Both the position numbers and the translations under genes were made by a program. From positions 7,501 through 71,500 of the forward strand of contig CANLYJ010000007.1 in the NCBI GenBank assembly GCA_947495295.1: a stretch of 64,000 bases of DNA. The letters run 5' to 3'. The stretch's first letter is position 1. Each line of letters starts with the position of its first letter. This stretch comes from an uncultured Paracoccaceae bacterium. Its GTDB lineage: Bacteria; Pseudomonadota; Alphaproteobacteria; Rhodobacterales; Rhodobacteraceae. This document shows positions 35,190 through 44,453 of this stretch, piece after piece. The notes beneath the pieces are model-generated. The model was not told where the DNA came from. It saw only the letters and a list, made by a program, of their open reading frames with translations, and did no database searches.

Positions 35190-35741
35190 TTACAGCGTAA
35201 TCGTGCTGTTATTGCCTTCCGTGGGTAGTGAATTGCCGCTGCCATCCTGCGCGCCGGTATCGGCGGCAGGCGCACCATCTGCGGCAAAGTTGAACGTATT
35301 GCCCTGACTGTCTTCGATCTGCAGCACAAGGATGTAGGCCGAGGCATCAACCTGCACGTTGGGATAGATGCCGCTGACCATCATCTCGATATCGACATGG
35401 CCATCGACCTTCTGGGTGCTGGTCACTTCCTTGAAGGTCTTTTCGATCTCTTCCTTGTGCGTCTGGGCATGTGCATTGCCGACAAGCCAGCCGAAAAAGC
35501 CGCTGACGCCGCCGCCGATGCTGTATTTGGACCGCATCTCGTTATAGGTTTTGGATGAATTGAGAGAATAGATCTGAAAATCCATTCCGCCCTTCAGTTT
35601 GACCCAGGCCCCGGCGCCGGACACGCTTGCGCCGACACCGGTAATGGTGCCTCGCTTTTGCGTGACCTTGTAAGTGTTGGCGCTTTGGCTTGACGCAACA
35701 GTCAGCTGGGCGTGAGGGGCGATTGCTGTAAATGCATTCAT
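35190..35741 (-). CDS. hypothetical beta-rich protein
   Basis: A 183-residue protein starting at ATG 35741 behind AGGAGAAG. No signal peptide. It begins MNAFTAIAPHAQLTVASSQS and has an internal glycine-rich GGGVSGFFGWLVGNAHAQTHKEE, then a charged TFKEVTSTQKVDGHVDIEMMVSGIYPNVQVDASAYILVLQI strand segment and a disordered acidic tail. I do not recognise it. The composition suggests a self-associating or membrane-inserting protein, but this is a guess. Confidence 0.68.
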   Translation of the reverse strand: MNAFTAIAPHAQLTVASSQSANTYKVTQKRGTITGVGASVSGAGAWVKLKGGMDFQIYSLNSSKTYNEMRSKYSIGGGVSGFFGWLVGNAHAQTHKEEIEKTFKEVTSTQKVDGHVDIEMMVSGIYPNVQVDASAYILVLQIEDSQGNTFNFAADGAPAADTGAQDGSGNSLPTEGNNSTITL

Positions 35742-35982
35742 TGGACTTCTCCTGAAATAAAATTTTGAGTGGTAACACAAACGAAATACTCGATAACAAG
35801 TGACCCTACGTTAAGCCCGCGCCACGAGAGATTCTGTGCCGATTGGCACGCAGCGCGTGTAATGTCGTTTACCTACTGAATCTAAATGGAATTTTAATGC
35901 CGTATGGGGTGCAATACACCCCAAATGCAAGAAAGGGCACGCAATCAGGTGCCCTTCCATGATGACATTATCCTGTCAGCGA

Positions 35983-36168
35983 TCAGTTATTCACATCACG
36001 CTCGATACGCAAAAAATGCTGCAAACGCCGCTGGGCTGTGGCCTGTCTGTGCCGCCGCTGCAGGCTCAAGCTGCCTGACTGAGGCAAGGCACGGCGTTTG
36101 ATCGCCATGGCGCGCCGCAACATCTGATTACTTACAACCTTGGGTCTGTCGAGAACATGCTTGCTCAT
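35983..36168 (-). CDS. small basic protein
   Basis: A 61-residue, very arginine-rich protein (MSKHVLDRPKVVSNQMLRR, then AIKRRALPQSGSLSLQRRHRQ). A strong GGAGGATGAG Shine-Dalgarno stands five bases before the ATG, which is why it is called despite its size. It could bind nucleic acid or a membrane. No family is recognised. It lies divergent from the hypothetical gene at 36346. Confidence 0.5.
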   Translation of the reverse strand: MSKHVLDRPKVVSNQMLRRAMAIKRRALPQSGSLSLQRRHRQATAQRRLQHFLRIERDVNN

Positions 36169-36345
36169 CTCATCCTCCGTTGTGATTGGGCCAGTTTATC
36201 ACAGGTTCGGGGATTCGCCTATTTTTCTGCGGCCTGCCCAAAAAGCCAGCCTGATTTGCAAATCGCCCGACCTTTGCCAACAGGCGGCCCAAGTTCGGTC
36301 AGTATCTGGCACGATGATGGGATCCGACCATCAGATGAAAGCCCC

Positions 36346-36969
36346 ATGCCCAAATCAGCCCGCCATATCAGACAGGACCTGCAAACGCCCGATGCTGCCA
36401 TGGCGGAACTGCAGCGGCTTTTGGTGTCTGCACCGCAGGACCTGTGGCTCGATACCATCCGGCGAACCCGCGGGCCTGTCCACGATGGGCTTGTGCATTG
36501 GATGCTGAACCAGCCTGCCTGCGATTTTGCGGTGGCGGTACATGCGTTTTATCGCAGTGATCCGATCCGGCATCTGGAAGACCCGCAACCCTTGCCTGCC
36601 CGCCCCGATGCCAACCAGATTTTCGCGCAAGTGCTGCGCAATTGGGATACCGGGTCTTATCGCAATCATGCCCTGTTGGTTGGTCCGCTGGATATGGACC
36701 CGCGCATCGCGCGCCGCATGAACCAGAAACTGATGGCATGGCCGCGCGGCGCATTGCCTTTCACCATCCCCTCGCGATTCCGGGCTCCAACCGGTGGTGT
36801 GCCACTTTGTCTGCCGCCGCATCTGTCACCGGATGAAGCCGGACATCTCCGGCCGCTTTACGCCCGGTTGGGTTTGCGCCTGAAGCCTGCCGATCCGGGG
36901 CTCCAACGCCCCGTCGCATTGGCACGCGGCCTTTGGGGCCAGGTCACACTGCGCCGTCCCCGCCGTTAA
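36346..36969 (+). CDS. hypothetical protein
   Basis: About 207 residues from ATG 36346 (MPKSARHIRQDLQTPDAA); the same frame is open upstream to 36157 but there it overlaps the ribosome binding site of the divergent small gene. Regular, helix-rich N-terminal half with VHWMLNQPACDFAVAVHAFYRSDPIRHL, then a proline- and arginine-rich C-terminal part. No signal or membrane segment. Family not recognised. Its stop overlaps the stop of the convergent EamA gene. Confidence 0.65.
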   Translation: MPKSARHIRQDLQTPDAAMAELQRLLVSAPQDLWLDTIRRTRGPVHDGLVHWMLNQPACDFAVAVHAFYRSDPIRHLEDPQPLPARPDANQIFAQVLRNWDTGSYRNHALLVGPLDMDPRIARRMNQKLMAWPRGALPFTIPSRFRAPTGGVPLCLPPHLSPDEAGHLRPLYARLGLRLKPADPGLQRPVALARGLWGQVTLRRPRR

Positions 36970-37886
36970 CCGCCAACATTGCCCGTGGCCTTGCGTTGTC
37001 GCGCCCGTTTCAGGCCCAGTTGCCGTTCGCGCCAGATGATCAGCACACCCGCGCAGATCACAATTGCCGCACCGGCCAGCATGGTCCCCGTGGGCACCTC
37101 GTCAAAGATCAGATAGCCGATTGTCAGCGCCAGGATCATCGATGTGTAGTCAAACGGCGCGACCAGCGATGCATCCGCATAACGATAGCTGGACGTCAAA
37201 AGGATTTGCCCAACGCCACCCAAAAGCCCGGCGCAGATCAGCATGGTGGCCACCGCCCAGCCGGGCGTCACCCAGCCCCAGGGCAGCGTGAACAGCGACA
37301 GGACCGAGGATGTGATCGTGAACCAGAAAACAATGGCGGCGGTGTCTTCGGTAGCCACCAGTTTACGCACGAAAACCTGCGCCAATGCGGCCAGCACCGC
37401 CCCCATCAGTACCACAATCGCGCCCAGCGTTTCCGACACGTCGAGTGATGCGCCCACCGACAGGCGCGGGGACAGCACGATCAACACGCCCACCATGCCC
37501 ATGGCCACAGCGCTGAGACGAAAGGCGCGCACCTCTTCATTCAGAAACATCGCAGCGAAGACGACAACCAACAAAGGAGCGGCATAACCGATCGCCGTGA
37601 CCTCTGGCAGGGGCAGCAGGCCCAACCCGGTAAAGCCCAGCCCCATGGCCGACGTGCCGATCAAGCCGCGCCAGACATGACCCATCGGGTTGGCCGTTTT
37701 CCAACCGTGACGCAACTCACCGCGCAGGGCCAGCCAGCCCAGAATGATCGGCAAGGCAAAGAAGGATCGAAAGAAAACCGCCTGTCCCGGCGGGACATCG
37801 GCAGAGGCCGCTTTCACCAGTGACGCCATGCCCATGAACATCGCCACCGACATCACCTTGAACAGAATGCCACGCAGGGGCTGCAT
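36966..37886 (-). CDS. EamA/DMT-superfamily membrane transporter
   Basis: A protein of about 306 residues with ten transmembrane helices arranged as two EamA repeats. Marker segments are PPGQAVFFRSFFALPIILGWLALRG, LLPLPEVTAIGYAAPLLVVVFAAMFLNEEV and SLVAPFDYTSMILALTIGYLIFDEVPTGTMLAGAAIVICAG. These proteins export amino acids, nucleosides or metabolites. The ATG at 37886 is preceded by AAGGAA; another ATG at 37910 has a weaker site. Substrate unknown. The C-terminal tail is strongly basic. Confidence 0.9.
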   Translation of the reverse strand: MQPLRGILFKVMSVAMFMGMASLVKAASADVPPGQAVFFRSFFALPIILGWLALRGELRHGWKTANPMGHVWRGLIGTSAMGLGFTGLGLLPLPEVTAIGYAAPLLVVVFAAMFLNEEVRAFRLSAVAMGMVGVLIVLSPRLSVGASLDVSETLGAIVVLMGAVLAALAQVFVRKLVATEDTAAIVFWFTITSSVLSLFTLPWGWVTPGWAVATMLICAGLLGGVGQILLTSSYRYADASLVAPFDYTSMILALTIGYLIFDEVPTGTMLAGAAIVICAGVLIIWRERQLGLKRARQRKATGNVGG

Positions 37887-38022
37887 CAGTGTGTTCCTTA
37901 TTTGCGGCACTCTGCGCCCTTAGCGGCACCCTATGCCTCGGTCGGACCACAATGAAGCCTTTTTCGCTTGTTAGCTGCGGGAATTAAGATATCCGTCACC
38001 AAACCATCATAAGAAGTTTCGT

Positions 38023-39048
38023 ATGCAAGAAAACGCAACCGACCAGACCAACATGAATGCCCGCGACTGGGTACAGGTCCTTGCCAAATATCGTGAACCG
38101 AACTCTCTGCGCAGCAGTTTTGAACTGGGGGTCAGTCTTGTGCCTTTCGTGGTGCTTTGGGTGCTGGCATGCTGGGTTGCGCAATATAGCTATTTCGGGG
38201 CGTTTCTGATTTCGGCGCTGAACGGGTTGTTCCTGTTGCGGCTGTTCTGCATCCAGCATGATTGCGGGCATGGGTCATTCTTTGGCAACCGGACGGTCAG
38301 CGATTGGATCGGGCGGGCGCTTGGGGTGGTGACGCTGACGCCATATGACGTCTGGCGGCGCACCCATTCCATCCATCACAGCCATGCGGGTGATCTTGAT
38401 CACCGGGGCATCGGCGATGTGATGACCCTGACGGTCGAAGAATACCATCAACGCACGCCCTTTGGGCGCTGGCTCTACCGGGCTTATCGGCATCCGATTG
38501 TGATGTTCGGTCTGGGGCCGACCTATCTGTTCATCCTGCAAAACCGGCTGCCGCTGGGGCTGATGAACCAAGGGCGCAAATACTGGGTTAGCGCGATGGG
38601 CACAAATCTGGCCGCTGGCGTTGTCCTTGCGACCATCATCTATTTCGGCGGGCTGCAGGCCCTGTTTCTGGTGTTTTTGCCAACAACGCTGATCGCGGCC
38701 TCAATCGGGGTCTGGCTGTTTTATGTCCAGCACCAGTTTGAATCGACCCATTGGGACCCGCATCCGGATTGGCACCTGCACGAGGCTGCTTTGCATGGCA
38801 GTTCACATTACGACCTGCCACCGATCCTGCGCTGGTTTACCGCCAATATCGGCATCCACCATGTGCATCACCTGTATAGCCGCATCCCGTTTTACCGGCT
38901 GACAGAAGTGCTGCGCGATCACAGCGAACTGGTTGAAGTCAGCCGGATGACGATCTGGGAAAGCCTGAAATGCGCGAGCCTTGATCTGTGGGATGAAAAA
39001 ACGCGACGCCTGGTTTCATTCTCGACAGCGCGCAAACTCCGCGTCTAG
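38023..39048 (+). CDS. fatty acid desaturase
   Basis: A 341-residue membrane-bound di-iron desaturase. The three histidine boxes are HDCGHG at residue 79, HSIHH at 115-119 and HHVHH near residue 287, with four to five hydrophobic helices between them. The central QHQFESTHWDPHPDWH segment and NIGIHHVHHLYSRIPFYRL are typical of acyl-lipid or acyl-CoA desaturases. It introduces a double bond into membrane lipid acyl chains. It stands alone; the App1-like gene converges on it with two bases between the ends. Confidence 0.92.
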   Translation: MQENATDQTNMNARDWVQVLAKYREPNSLRSSFELGVSLVPFVVLWVLACWVAQYSYFGAFLISALNGLFLLRLFCIQHDCGHGSFFGNRTVSDWIGRALGVVTLTPYDVWRRTHSIHHSHAGDLDHRGIGDVMTLTVEEYHQRTPFGRWLYRAYRHPIVMFGLGPTYLFILQNRLPLGLMNQGRKYWVSAMGTNLAAGVVLATIIYFGGLQALFLVFLPTTLIAASIGVWLFYVQHQFESTHWDPHPDWHLHEAALHGSSHYDLPPILRWFTANIGIHHVHHLYSRIPFYRLTEVLRDHSELVEVSRMTIWESLKCASLDLWDEKTRRLVSFSTARKLRV

Positions 39049-39050
39049 GG

Positions 39051-40013
39051 TCATGACCCAAGAACTGCGCGATAGTCTCGCCCGACATGCACAGGCACGC
39101 CCAGTGCTTCGATCTGTGAAACAAACGCCAGATCTTTCGCATCTGCACCACGCCCCGGCGCGCGCAGAATGACCTGCTGCACCCGCCCGGGGTGGCGTTT
39201 CGCAGCTGCCAGATAGACCTCCGCGTCATGCTGACCCGTGTCGCCAATCAGGATAAAGGGCAGATCAGGCAGGGCCGCCATAATGACATCAATGGCGGAG
39301 CCTTTGTGATCGCCATGTGTGCCGGTGATGAACTGCGTCTCACTGATGCCGTAATCGCGCAAAAACACGGGGCCACGGGGCAGTCCATTACGCGCGAACA
39401 CGACGGTCAGGAAACCATAGAAATTCCAAGGTGATGAACTGACAAAATGAACCGGATTGCGCCCACCGTCAGACAGCACCGTCATAAGTTCCACCGCATC
39501 AGGGAACACAACACGCGTCGCGGCATTACCGGTCAGTGACGTCCAGATATTGCGCCATAACGAATAGGCACCGGTATGCATCATCGTGTCATCGATGTCG
39601 GAAATAACACCGAACGCGGCATCGGGTCCGGGCACCAGAACAGGACAAGCCACCGTCACATCTGCTGCGGTCACGTCCACCTTGATCCATCCGGTCCGAT
39701 CATCGCGTGGCAGAAGCAGAGTGAAATACCCTTCCTCATCGGTTCTGCCCGTCACGTCGCCTGCAGAGATGGTGACTTCCGGAACTTCGGCCGTCAGGAA
39801 CAACCCGATCATCTGGCGCAGATTGCGCCAGCGGCTTTGCGCCGCGCGCATCCCGACGTCCTGCATATGGGCCAAAACACGTCCACGAACAACGAAATGA
39901 GCGGGCGTCGCGTATCCGACATATGGCACAATCGCACCCGCCTGCCGCGCATCACTGGCGCGACCCAAAAGCCGTTCGATCCGGACAGCGATGCGCGCCA
40001 ACCAAAGCTTCAC
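39051..40013 (-). CDS. App1-family phosphatidate phosphatase-like protein
   Basis: A 320-residue protein with the App1/HAD-type active site GVISDIDDTMMHTGAY (DxDDT) at about residue 135. HFVSSSPWNFYGFL, PRGPVFLRDYG and LPFILIGDTGQHDAEVYL are the further conserved blocks. A beta-sandwich domain precedes it. App1 proteins dephosphorylate phosphatidate. The ATG overlaps the stop of the upstream PQQ-type dehydrogenase (ATGA), so translation is coupled. Bacterial roles are poorly known. Confidence 0.88.
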   Translation of the reverse strand: MKLWLARIAVRIERLLGRASDARQAGAIVPYVGYATPAHFVVRGRVLAHMQDVGMRAAQSRWRNLRQMIGLFLTAEVPEVTISAGDVTGRTDEEGYFTLLLPRDDRTGWIKVDVTAADVTVACPVLVPGPDAAFGVISDIDDTMMHTGAYSLWRNIWTSLTGNAATRVVFPDAVELMTVLSDGGRNPVHFVSSSPWNFYGFLTVVFARNGLPRGPVFLRDYGISETQFITGTHGDHKGSAIDVIMAALPDLPFILIGDTGQHDAEVYLAAAKRHPGRVQQVILRAPGRGADAKDLAFVSQIEALGVPVHVGRDYRAVLGS

Positions 40014-41173
40014 CCCGGCACAACCCGCAGCACGTCACCCGCATCGGTCAGCACAAGGATGGCACCATCCGGCAGCACCTGCACGTCACGCACGCGGCCC
40101 ACATCGGTCAGCAACCGTTCTTCCCCAACGACCTGAGCGCCTGACAGTTTCAGGCGGACCAGCGCGCCGGGGTTCAGTGACCCGATAAACAGATCACCCC
40201 GCCAATCCGCATAAGCGCCATCATAGAACATCATGCCACCCGGTGCGATGACAGGATCCCAGTAATAGACGGGTTCTTCAAACTGCGCAGCGCGCGCCTG
40301 CCCCGAACCAACTGCCGACCCACGATAATTGATGCCATAGCTGACAACCGGCCAGCCATAGTTCAGGCCCGCCTGCGGACGGTTCAGCTCATCACCGCCG
40401 CGCGGCCCATGCTCAATCGTCCACAGCGCGCCATCCGGACCAATCGCCGCCCCCTGCATATTGCGGTGACCCAGCGACCAGATCTGATCATCGCCATCAC
40501 TGCCAACAAACGGGTTATCGGCGGGGATGCTGCCATCGGCATTGATGCGGATCACCTTGCCGTGGGTTGTCGTGACATCCTGCACCAACGTGCCACTATC
40601 CCCTGCGCCGCGATCCCCGGTGGTGATCCAGACAGTGCCATCCGCCATCGGGATAATCCGGCTGCCAAAATGGCGGCCATTGCGGGCGGGGTTATCCTGC
40701 ACAAAGATATCGGCGACGTCGTTCAGCGCGCCATCCGGGCCAAGCGTGGCCCGCGCCGCCGCCGTGACCAAACCACCCCGCACGGATTTCGCATAGGTCC
40801 AGAACACGGTGCGATCCTGCGCAAATTGGGGTGACACGGCCACATCCAGCAACCCGCCCTGACCTTCCGCCGCAACATCCGGCAGGCCGGGCAACGGACC
40901 TGACACGCTGCCATCAGCATTGATCAGGCGCATGGTGCCGGGGCGTTCCGTCACCAGAAACTGACCATTACCCAAAGGCGCGATACCCCATGGGTTTTCC
41001 AGCCCACTGGCGAATGTCGACACGGTGACCGGGCTGGCAGGCAGTTCCGGCGCGCGGGTTTGCGCGGCAAAGGCCGGGGTGAAATCGGCATTCGGGCGGC
41101 CTTGACGAACCTCGGCCCATGCCACGGCACCTGCGGCTGCCGCTGCGGCGACAAGAGTGATTTTACGGATCAT
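40010..41173 (-). CDS. secreted PQQ-dependent sugar (glucose/sorbosone) dehydrogenase-like protein
   Basis: A 387-residue protein with a signal peptide ([20 protein letters not shown]) and a six-bladed beta-propeller of the soluble glucose dehydrogenase/sorbosone dehydrogenase family. Characteristic blocks are [64 protein letters not shown] and [14 protein letters not shown]. It oxidises an aldose or related polyol in the periplasm with PQQ. It overlaps queG by eleven bases and App1 by four, in one operon. Confidence 0.9.
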   Translation of the reverse strand: MIRKITLVAAAAAAGAVAWAEVRQGRPNADFTPAFAAQTRAPELPASPVTVSTFASGLENPWGIAPLGNGQFLVTERPGTMRLINADGSVSGPLPGLPDVAAEGQGGLLDVAVSPQFAQDRTVFWTYAKSVRGGLVTAAARATLGPDGALNDVADIFVQDNPARNGRHFGSRIIPMADGTVWITTGDRGAGDSGTLVQDVTTTHGKVIRINADGSIPADNPFVGSDGDDQIWSLGHRNMQGAAIGPDGALWTIEHGPRGGDELNRPQAGLNYGWPVVSYGINYRGSAVGSGQARAAQFEEPVYYWDPVIAPGGMMFYDGAYADWRGDLFIGSLNPGALVRLKLSGAQVVGEERLLTDVGRVRDVQVLPDGAILVLTDAGDVLRVVPG

Positions 41174-42209
41174 GCTGCACCTCCTTTAACCGCAAGATAG
41201 CCCAGCGGGCAGCATCGGCCACTGCCGGATCGGCATCATCAAGCAAAGGTGAAAGCACATCCCCCAGCGCCGGATCACCCGAATTGCCAATCGCATAGGC
41301 GACATTGCGCACAAACCGGTCACGCCCGATCCGCTTGATCGGTGACCCGGAAAACCGGGCGCGAAACGCCGCATCATTCAGACCGGCAAGCTCCGCCAAT
41401 GGCGGGGCCAGCAGATCATCGCGCGCGGCATAGCGGGCATCGCGGGCGGTGGATGCAAATTTGTTCCACGGGCACACGGCCAGACAATCATCACAGCCGT
41501 AGATGCGGTTGCCCATGCGGGCGCGCAGTTCAGGATCAACCGGGCCCTGATGTTCGATGGTCAGATAGGAAATGCAACGCCGCGCATCCAGCCGGTAAGG
41601 GGCGGGAAAGGCATCGGTGGGACAGATATCCAGACAGGCGGTGCAACTGCCACAATGGCTAACCTCAGCTTCATCGGGGGGCAGATCAACCGTCGTGAAA
41701 ATCGCCCCCAGAAAGAACCATGACCCCAAATCGCGCCCCAAAAGATTGGTATGCTTGCCCTGCCAGCCTAGGCCCGCCGCCGCGGCCAGTGGTTTTTCCA
41801 TCACCGGGGCGGTATCGACAAACACCTTGATCTGCGCCCCTGGCACCTGCTCGATCAGCCAGCGCCCCACGCGTTTCAACCGCTTTTTGACGATATCATG
41901 ATAATCGCGGTTCTGGGCGTAAACGCTGATGGCCGCGCGATCTGCGCGGTCCAACACGTCCAGCGGATCATGATTGGGCGTGTAAGGTTCGGCCAGCATC
42001 ACGACCGACCGGGCATCGGGCCACAGGGCGGCGGGATCACCGCGCCAATACATCCGTTCGGCCATCCAGCCCATCTGCCCATGCATGCCCGCATCAACAA
42101 ACGTCGCCAGACGATCAGCAATATGTGGCACTGCGTCGGGGCGGCAAATACCCAGTTTTGCAAACCCTGCTTCGGTCGCGAAGGCCGTCAGATCAGCCTT
42201 CAGGCCCAT
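41163..42209 (-). CDS. queG: epoxyqueuosine reductase QueG
   Basis: A 348-residue iron-sulfur and cobalamin enzyme that performs the last step of queuosine synthesis in tRNA (GUN anticodons). The two [4Fe-4S] motifs are [16 protein letters not shown] and [13 protein letters not shown]. The N-terminal cobalamin domain includes [15 protein letters not shown] and [16 protein letters not shown]. The C-terminal HEAT-like tail ([17 protein letters not shown]) is present. It is tightly packed between GST and the PQQ dehydrogenase. Distance from the Y-RNA array is large, so a functional link is not implied. Confidence 0.95.
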   Translation of the reverse strand: MGLKADLTAFATEAGFAKLGICRPDAVPHIADRLATFVDAGMHGQMGWMAERMYWRGDPAALWPDARSVVMLAEPYTPNHDPLDVLDRADRAAISVYAQNRDYHDIVKKRLKRVGRWLIEQVPGAQIKVFVDTAPVMEKPLAAAAGLGWQGKHTNLLGRDLGSWFFLGAIFTTVDLPPDEAEVSHCGSCTACLDICPTDAFPAPYRLDARRCISYLTIEHQGPVDPELRARMGNRIYGCDDCLAVCPWNKFASTARDARYAARDDLLAPPLAELAGLNDAAFRARFSGSPIKRIGRDRFVRNVAYAIGNSGDPALGDVLSPLLDDADPAVADAARWAILRLKEVQHDP

Positions 42210-42212
42210 GGT

Positions 42213-42878
42213 CTAGAAATCCAGATCGGCATATTGGGTCGATGGCTGAAACCCCGGCACCTCGTCCGCCAGAAGCGACCGAAAGGCAGGGCGGGATTTG
42301 ATCTTGGCATACCAATCCTTGACCACCTCGTGGCGATGCCAATCGACATCGCTGGTATAATCCAGACAGGATAGCTGTGCGGCAGCCGCAAAATCCGCCA
42401 GCGTCATATCGTTGCCCGCCAGCCAGCGACGATCCTCCAGCAGATAGGCCATATAATCCAGGTGATATTTGATCGCCTTTGCCCCGGCTTTCACATTGGT
42501 ACTGTCGGGATAGCCGGTGCCCATGACCTTGCGAAACACCCGCTCCCCTGTCAGCTTTGCAGTCACTTCGCGGTAAAACTTGTCATCGAACCAGCCCACG
42601 ACCCGGCGCGCCTCAAACCTTGCATGCGGGTCTTTGGGCAGCAAGGCCGGGGTTGGGTGGGTTTCTTCCAGAAATTCACAAATCGCGGTGCTGTCGGCCA
42701 TGGTGCGGCCATCCATCTTCAGCACTGGAACCTGACCTGCGGGATTACGGCGCAGGAAGTCGGCATCCTGTTCCCAATAGCGTTCTTCGACCAGCCCCAC
42801 CTCGATCTTCTTTTCGGCCATGCACAGGCGGACCTTGCGGGAAAACGGGGACAGGGGATAATGGTACAGGGTATTCAT
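42213..42878 (-). CDS. glutathione S-transferase
   Basis: A 221-residue GST with N-terminal thioredoxin fold (MNTLYHYPLSPFSRKVRLCMAEK, NPAGQVPVLKMDGRTMADSTAICEFLEE) and an all-helical C-terminal domain (RRWLAGNDMTLADFAAAAQLSCLDY). The catalytic residue is probably Ser in SPFSRKVR. The ATG at 42878 starts the domain directly; the longer frame to 42917 is not supported. It is the first gene of the gst-queG-PQQ-App1 run, three bases before queG. Confidence 0.92.
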   Translation of the reverse strand: MNTLYHYPLSPFSRKVRLCMAEKKIEVGLVEERYWEQDADFLRRNPAGQVPVLKMDGRTMADSTAICEFLEETHPTPALLPKDPHARFEARRVVGWFDDKFYREVTAKLTGERVFRKVMGTGYPDSTNVKAGAKAIKYHLDYMAYLLEDRRWLAGNDMTLADFAAAAQLSCLDYTSDVDWHRHEVVKDWYAKIKSRPAFRSLLADEVPGFQPSTQYADLDF

Positions 42879-42959
42879 CAACAGCTCGCCACATTGTTTC
42901 CCCCTGTCATGCCGCAAGGGGACGTCCGGATCAATGGGGCAAGGGCGTTTGCACGCCGT

Positions 42960-43490
42960 TCAGGCAGGATCATACCAGCCGATGATCTGTGCGATTTGCG
43001 CGGCAAAGTGATCCAGATCGGATCGCGTGACCCGTTTTGCAGACACTTTGCGGGGGTCCTCGCGCTGATCCTCCGGCACCAGATCACCGACATGCAGTTC
43101 CATCTGGTGCAGTGGGGGATGGCCAACAGCCTGGGTCAATTCCTGGCGCGCGGCATCAGGCTGACCATCGCGGATGTAGCCGCAGAAGGTGACAAAATCA
43201 TAGCTTCCGATCCCGGCTTTATTGGTGCGCAGCGCCTCTGTCATCGGAAAGGCGACATGCATATCCCAAATCGGCGCCATCAGCAGAACCCGGTCATAGG
43301 CACCCGGGTCGTGTTGCAGCGCGCGGACACGCGGGCGGCGACCCGTGGCCATCTGCCAGATGATGCGCAACATCGGGTACCAGCCCACGGGGTGAATTTC
43401 GGCAATATCGGCATGCGTCTTTTCGGCGATCAGATCAGCCAAGACACGGTTATTGCCGGTACGGGAATAAAGAAGGATCAGTAGGGACAT
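42960..43490 (-). CDS. flavodoxin-like protein
   Basis: A 176-residue protein starting MSLLILLYSRTGNNRVLADLIAE, where YSRTGNN is a flavodoxin-type phosphate loop for FMN. LLMAPIWDMHVAFPMTEALR and SYDFVTFCGYI follow the pattern of flavodoxins. It may carry electrons or be an NADPH-dependent FMN reductase-like protein; a precise role cannot be given. The ATG at 43490 was chosen because the 11 upstream codons break the fold. Confidence 0.75.
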   Translation of the reverse strand: MSLLILLYSRTGNNRVLADLIAEKTHADIAEIHPVGWYPMLRIIWQMATGRRPRVRALQHDPGAYDRVLLMAPIWDMHVAFPMTEALRTNKAGIGSYDFVTFCGYIRDGQPDAARQELTQAVGHPPLHQMELHVGDLVPEDQREDPRKVSAKRVTRSDLDHFAAQIAQIIGWYDPA

Positions 43491-43545
43491 GGGCGCAGGG
43501 TAATGCACCGCCCAGCGCCGCACATTGCGTTACATCAATACGCGC

Positions 43546-44316
43546 CTATTGAAAGCAATCCGCGCGGCCATCCGCCCTGATCGTTTCGGCACCCGAAATG
43601 ATCTGCCGGGTCCGGTTACGGGTGAACTGCGATGGGTTCGCGGCTGATCTGTTCTTGGGGGCCGGCAGGATCGCGGCCAATCGGGCGGCCTGCAAGGCGC
43701 TGAGATCCGCCGCATCAACGCCAAAGTAATGCCGCGCGGCGGCCTGTACGCCAAACACGCCCTCATCAAATTCGGCGACGTTCAGGTACAATTCCAGGAT
43801 GCGGCGCTTGGTCCAGACAGCCTCTGACAGCGGGGTCCACAGCGCCTCAACCGCTTTGCGCGACCAACTGCGGCCATGCCACAGATAGACGTTCTTGATC
43901 ACCTGCTGCGAAATGGTCGACGCACCGCCACGGCCGCGATCAACCGCCGCCCGAATGGCGTTCACATCCAGCCCCCAATGCAGGCAGAAATTGGCATCTT
44001 CGGCGGCAACAGCGGACCGGGCCATGACCGGGGCAATCTGATCCATCGGGGCCCATTCCTGTTTGACGCCGTCCAACCTGCGGCCTTCTGAAAACATATA
44101 GGGGGTCGTGGGCGGATTGATCAGCGCATAAAACAGGGTGGCCAGCAGGACAAAGCCAAGCACCACAAATGCCGCGCGCCAGACCCACCGCCAGATAAAG
44201 CCCCAGGCCCGTTCCACCAGGCCCGGCTGCGTCTTTCTGGAACGGCCCGTCTTGGGCGCTGGTTTTCTGCCCGGTTTCTTTGCCGGTTTCTTTGATGCTG
44301 TCTTGCGCTCTGCCAT
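43546..44316 (-). CDS. mtgA: monofunctional peptidoglycan glycosyltransferase MtgA
   Basis: A protein of about 256 residues with a lysine- and arginine-rich cytoplasmic tail, one transmembrane helix (AAFVVLGFVLLATLFYAL) and a GT51 domain. Catalytic glutamates are in VAAEDANFCLHWGLD, and RGGASTISQQVIKNVYLW and RRILELYLNVAEFDEG are the other conserved blocks. It polymerises lipid II glycan strands at the membrane. Start at 44316 (MAERKTASKK) is preceded by a GGGG; ATGs at 44325 and 44352 are alternatives. Confidence 0.94.
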   Translation of the reverse strand: MAERKTASKKPAKKPGRKPAPKTGRSRKTQPGLVERAWGFIWRWVWRAAFVVLGFVLLATLFYALINPPTTPYMFSEGRRLDGVKQEWAPMDQIAPVMARSAVAAEDANFCLHWGLDVNAIRAAVDRGRGGASTISQQVIKNVYLWHGRSWSRKAVEALWTPLSEAVWTKRRILELYLNVAEFDEGVFGVQAAARHYFGVDAADLSALQAARLAAILPAPKNRSAANPSQFTRNRTRQIISGAETIRADGRADCFQ

Positions 44317-44404
44317 CGGCCCCATAAGCCATGGCGGCAAGCACGGGGTCAAGAAGGTTCACCGAAATCGCGGGGCAGTGATGATTTTGGGTCAAAGGTA
44401 CAAA

Positions 44405-44432
44405 AAAGGGCGCGGGGAATGACGCGCCCTTT
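44405..44432 (-). terminator. intrinsic terminator for the beta-barrel gene
   Basis: AAAGGGCGCG and CGCGCCCTTT pair in a 10-bp stem around an eight-base loop, with a T-rich run on the minus-strand side, directly downstream of the gene at 44454. Confidence 0.85.
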
Positions 44433-44453
44433 CCTTGATGCATGGCAGTGGGT

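Noticed and set aside
35904..36101. Open frame of 65 codons on the plus strand
   Set aside because: No ribosome binding site, and it overlaps the better supported small basic gene on the other strand.
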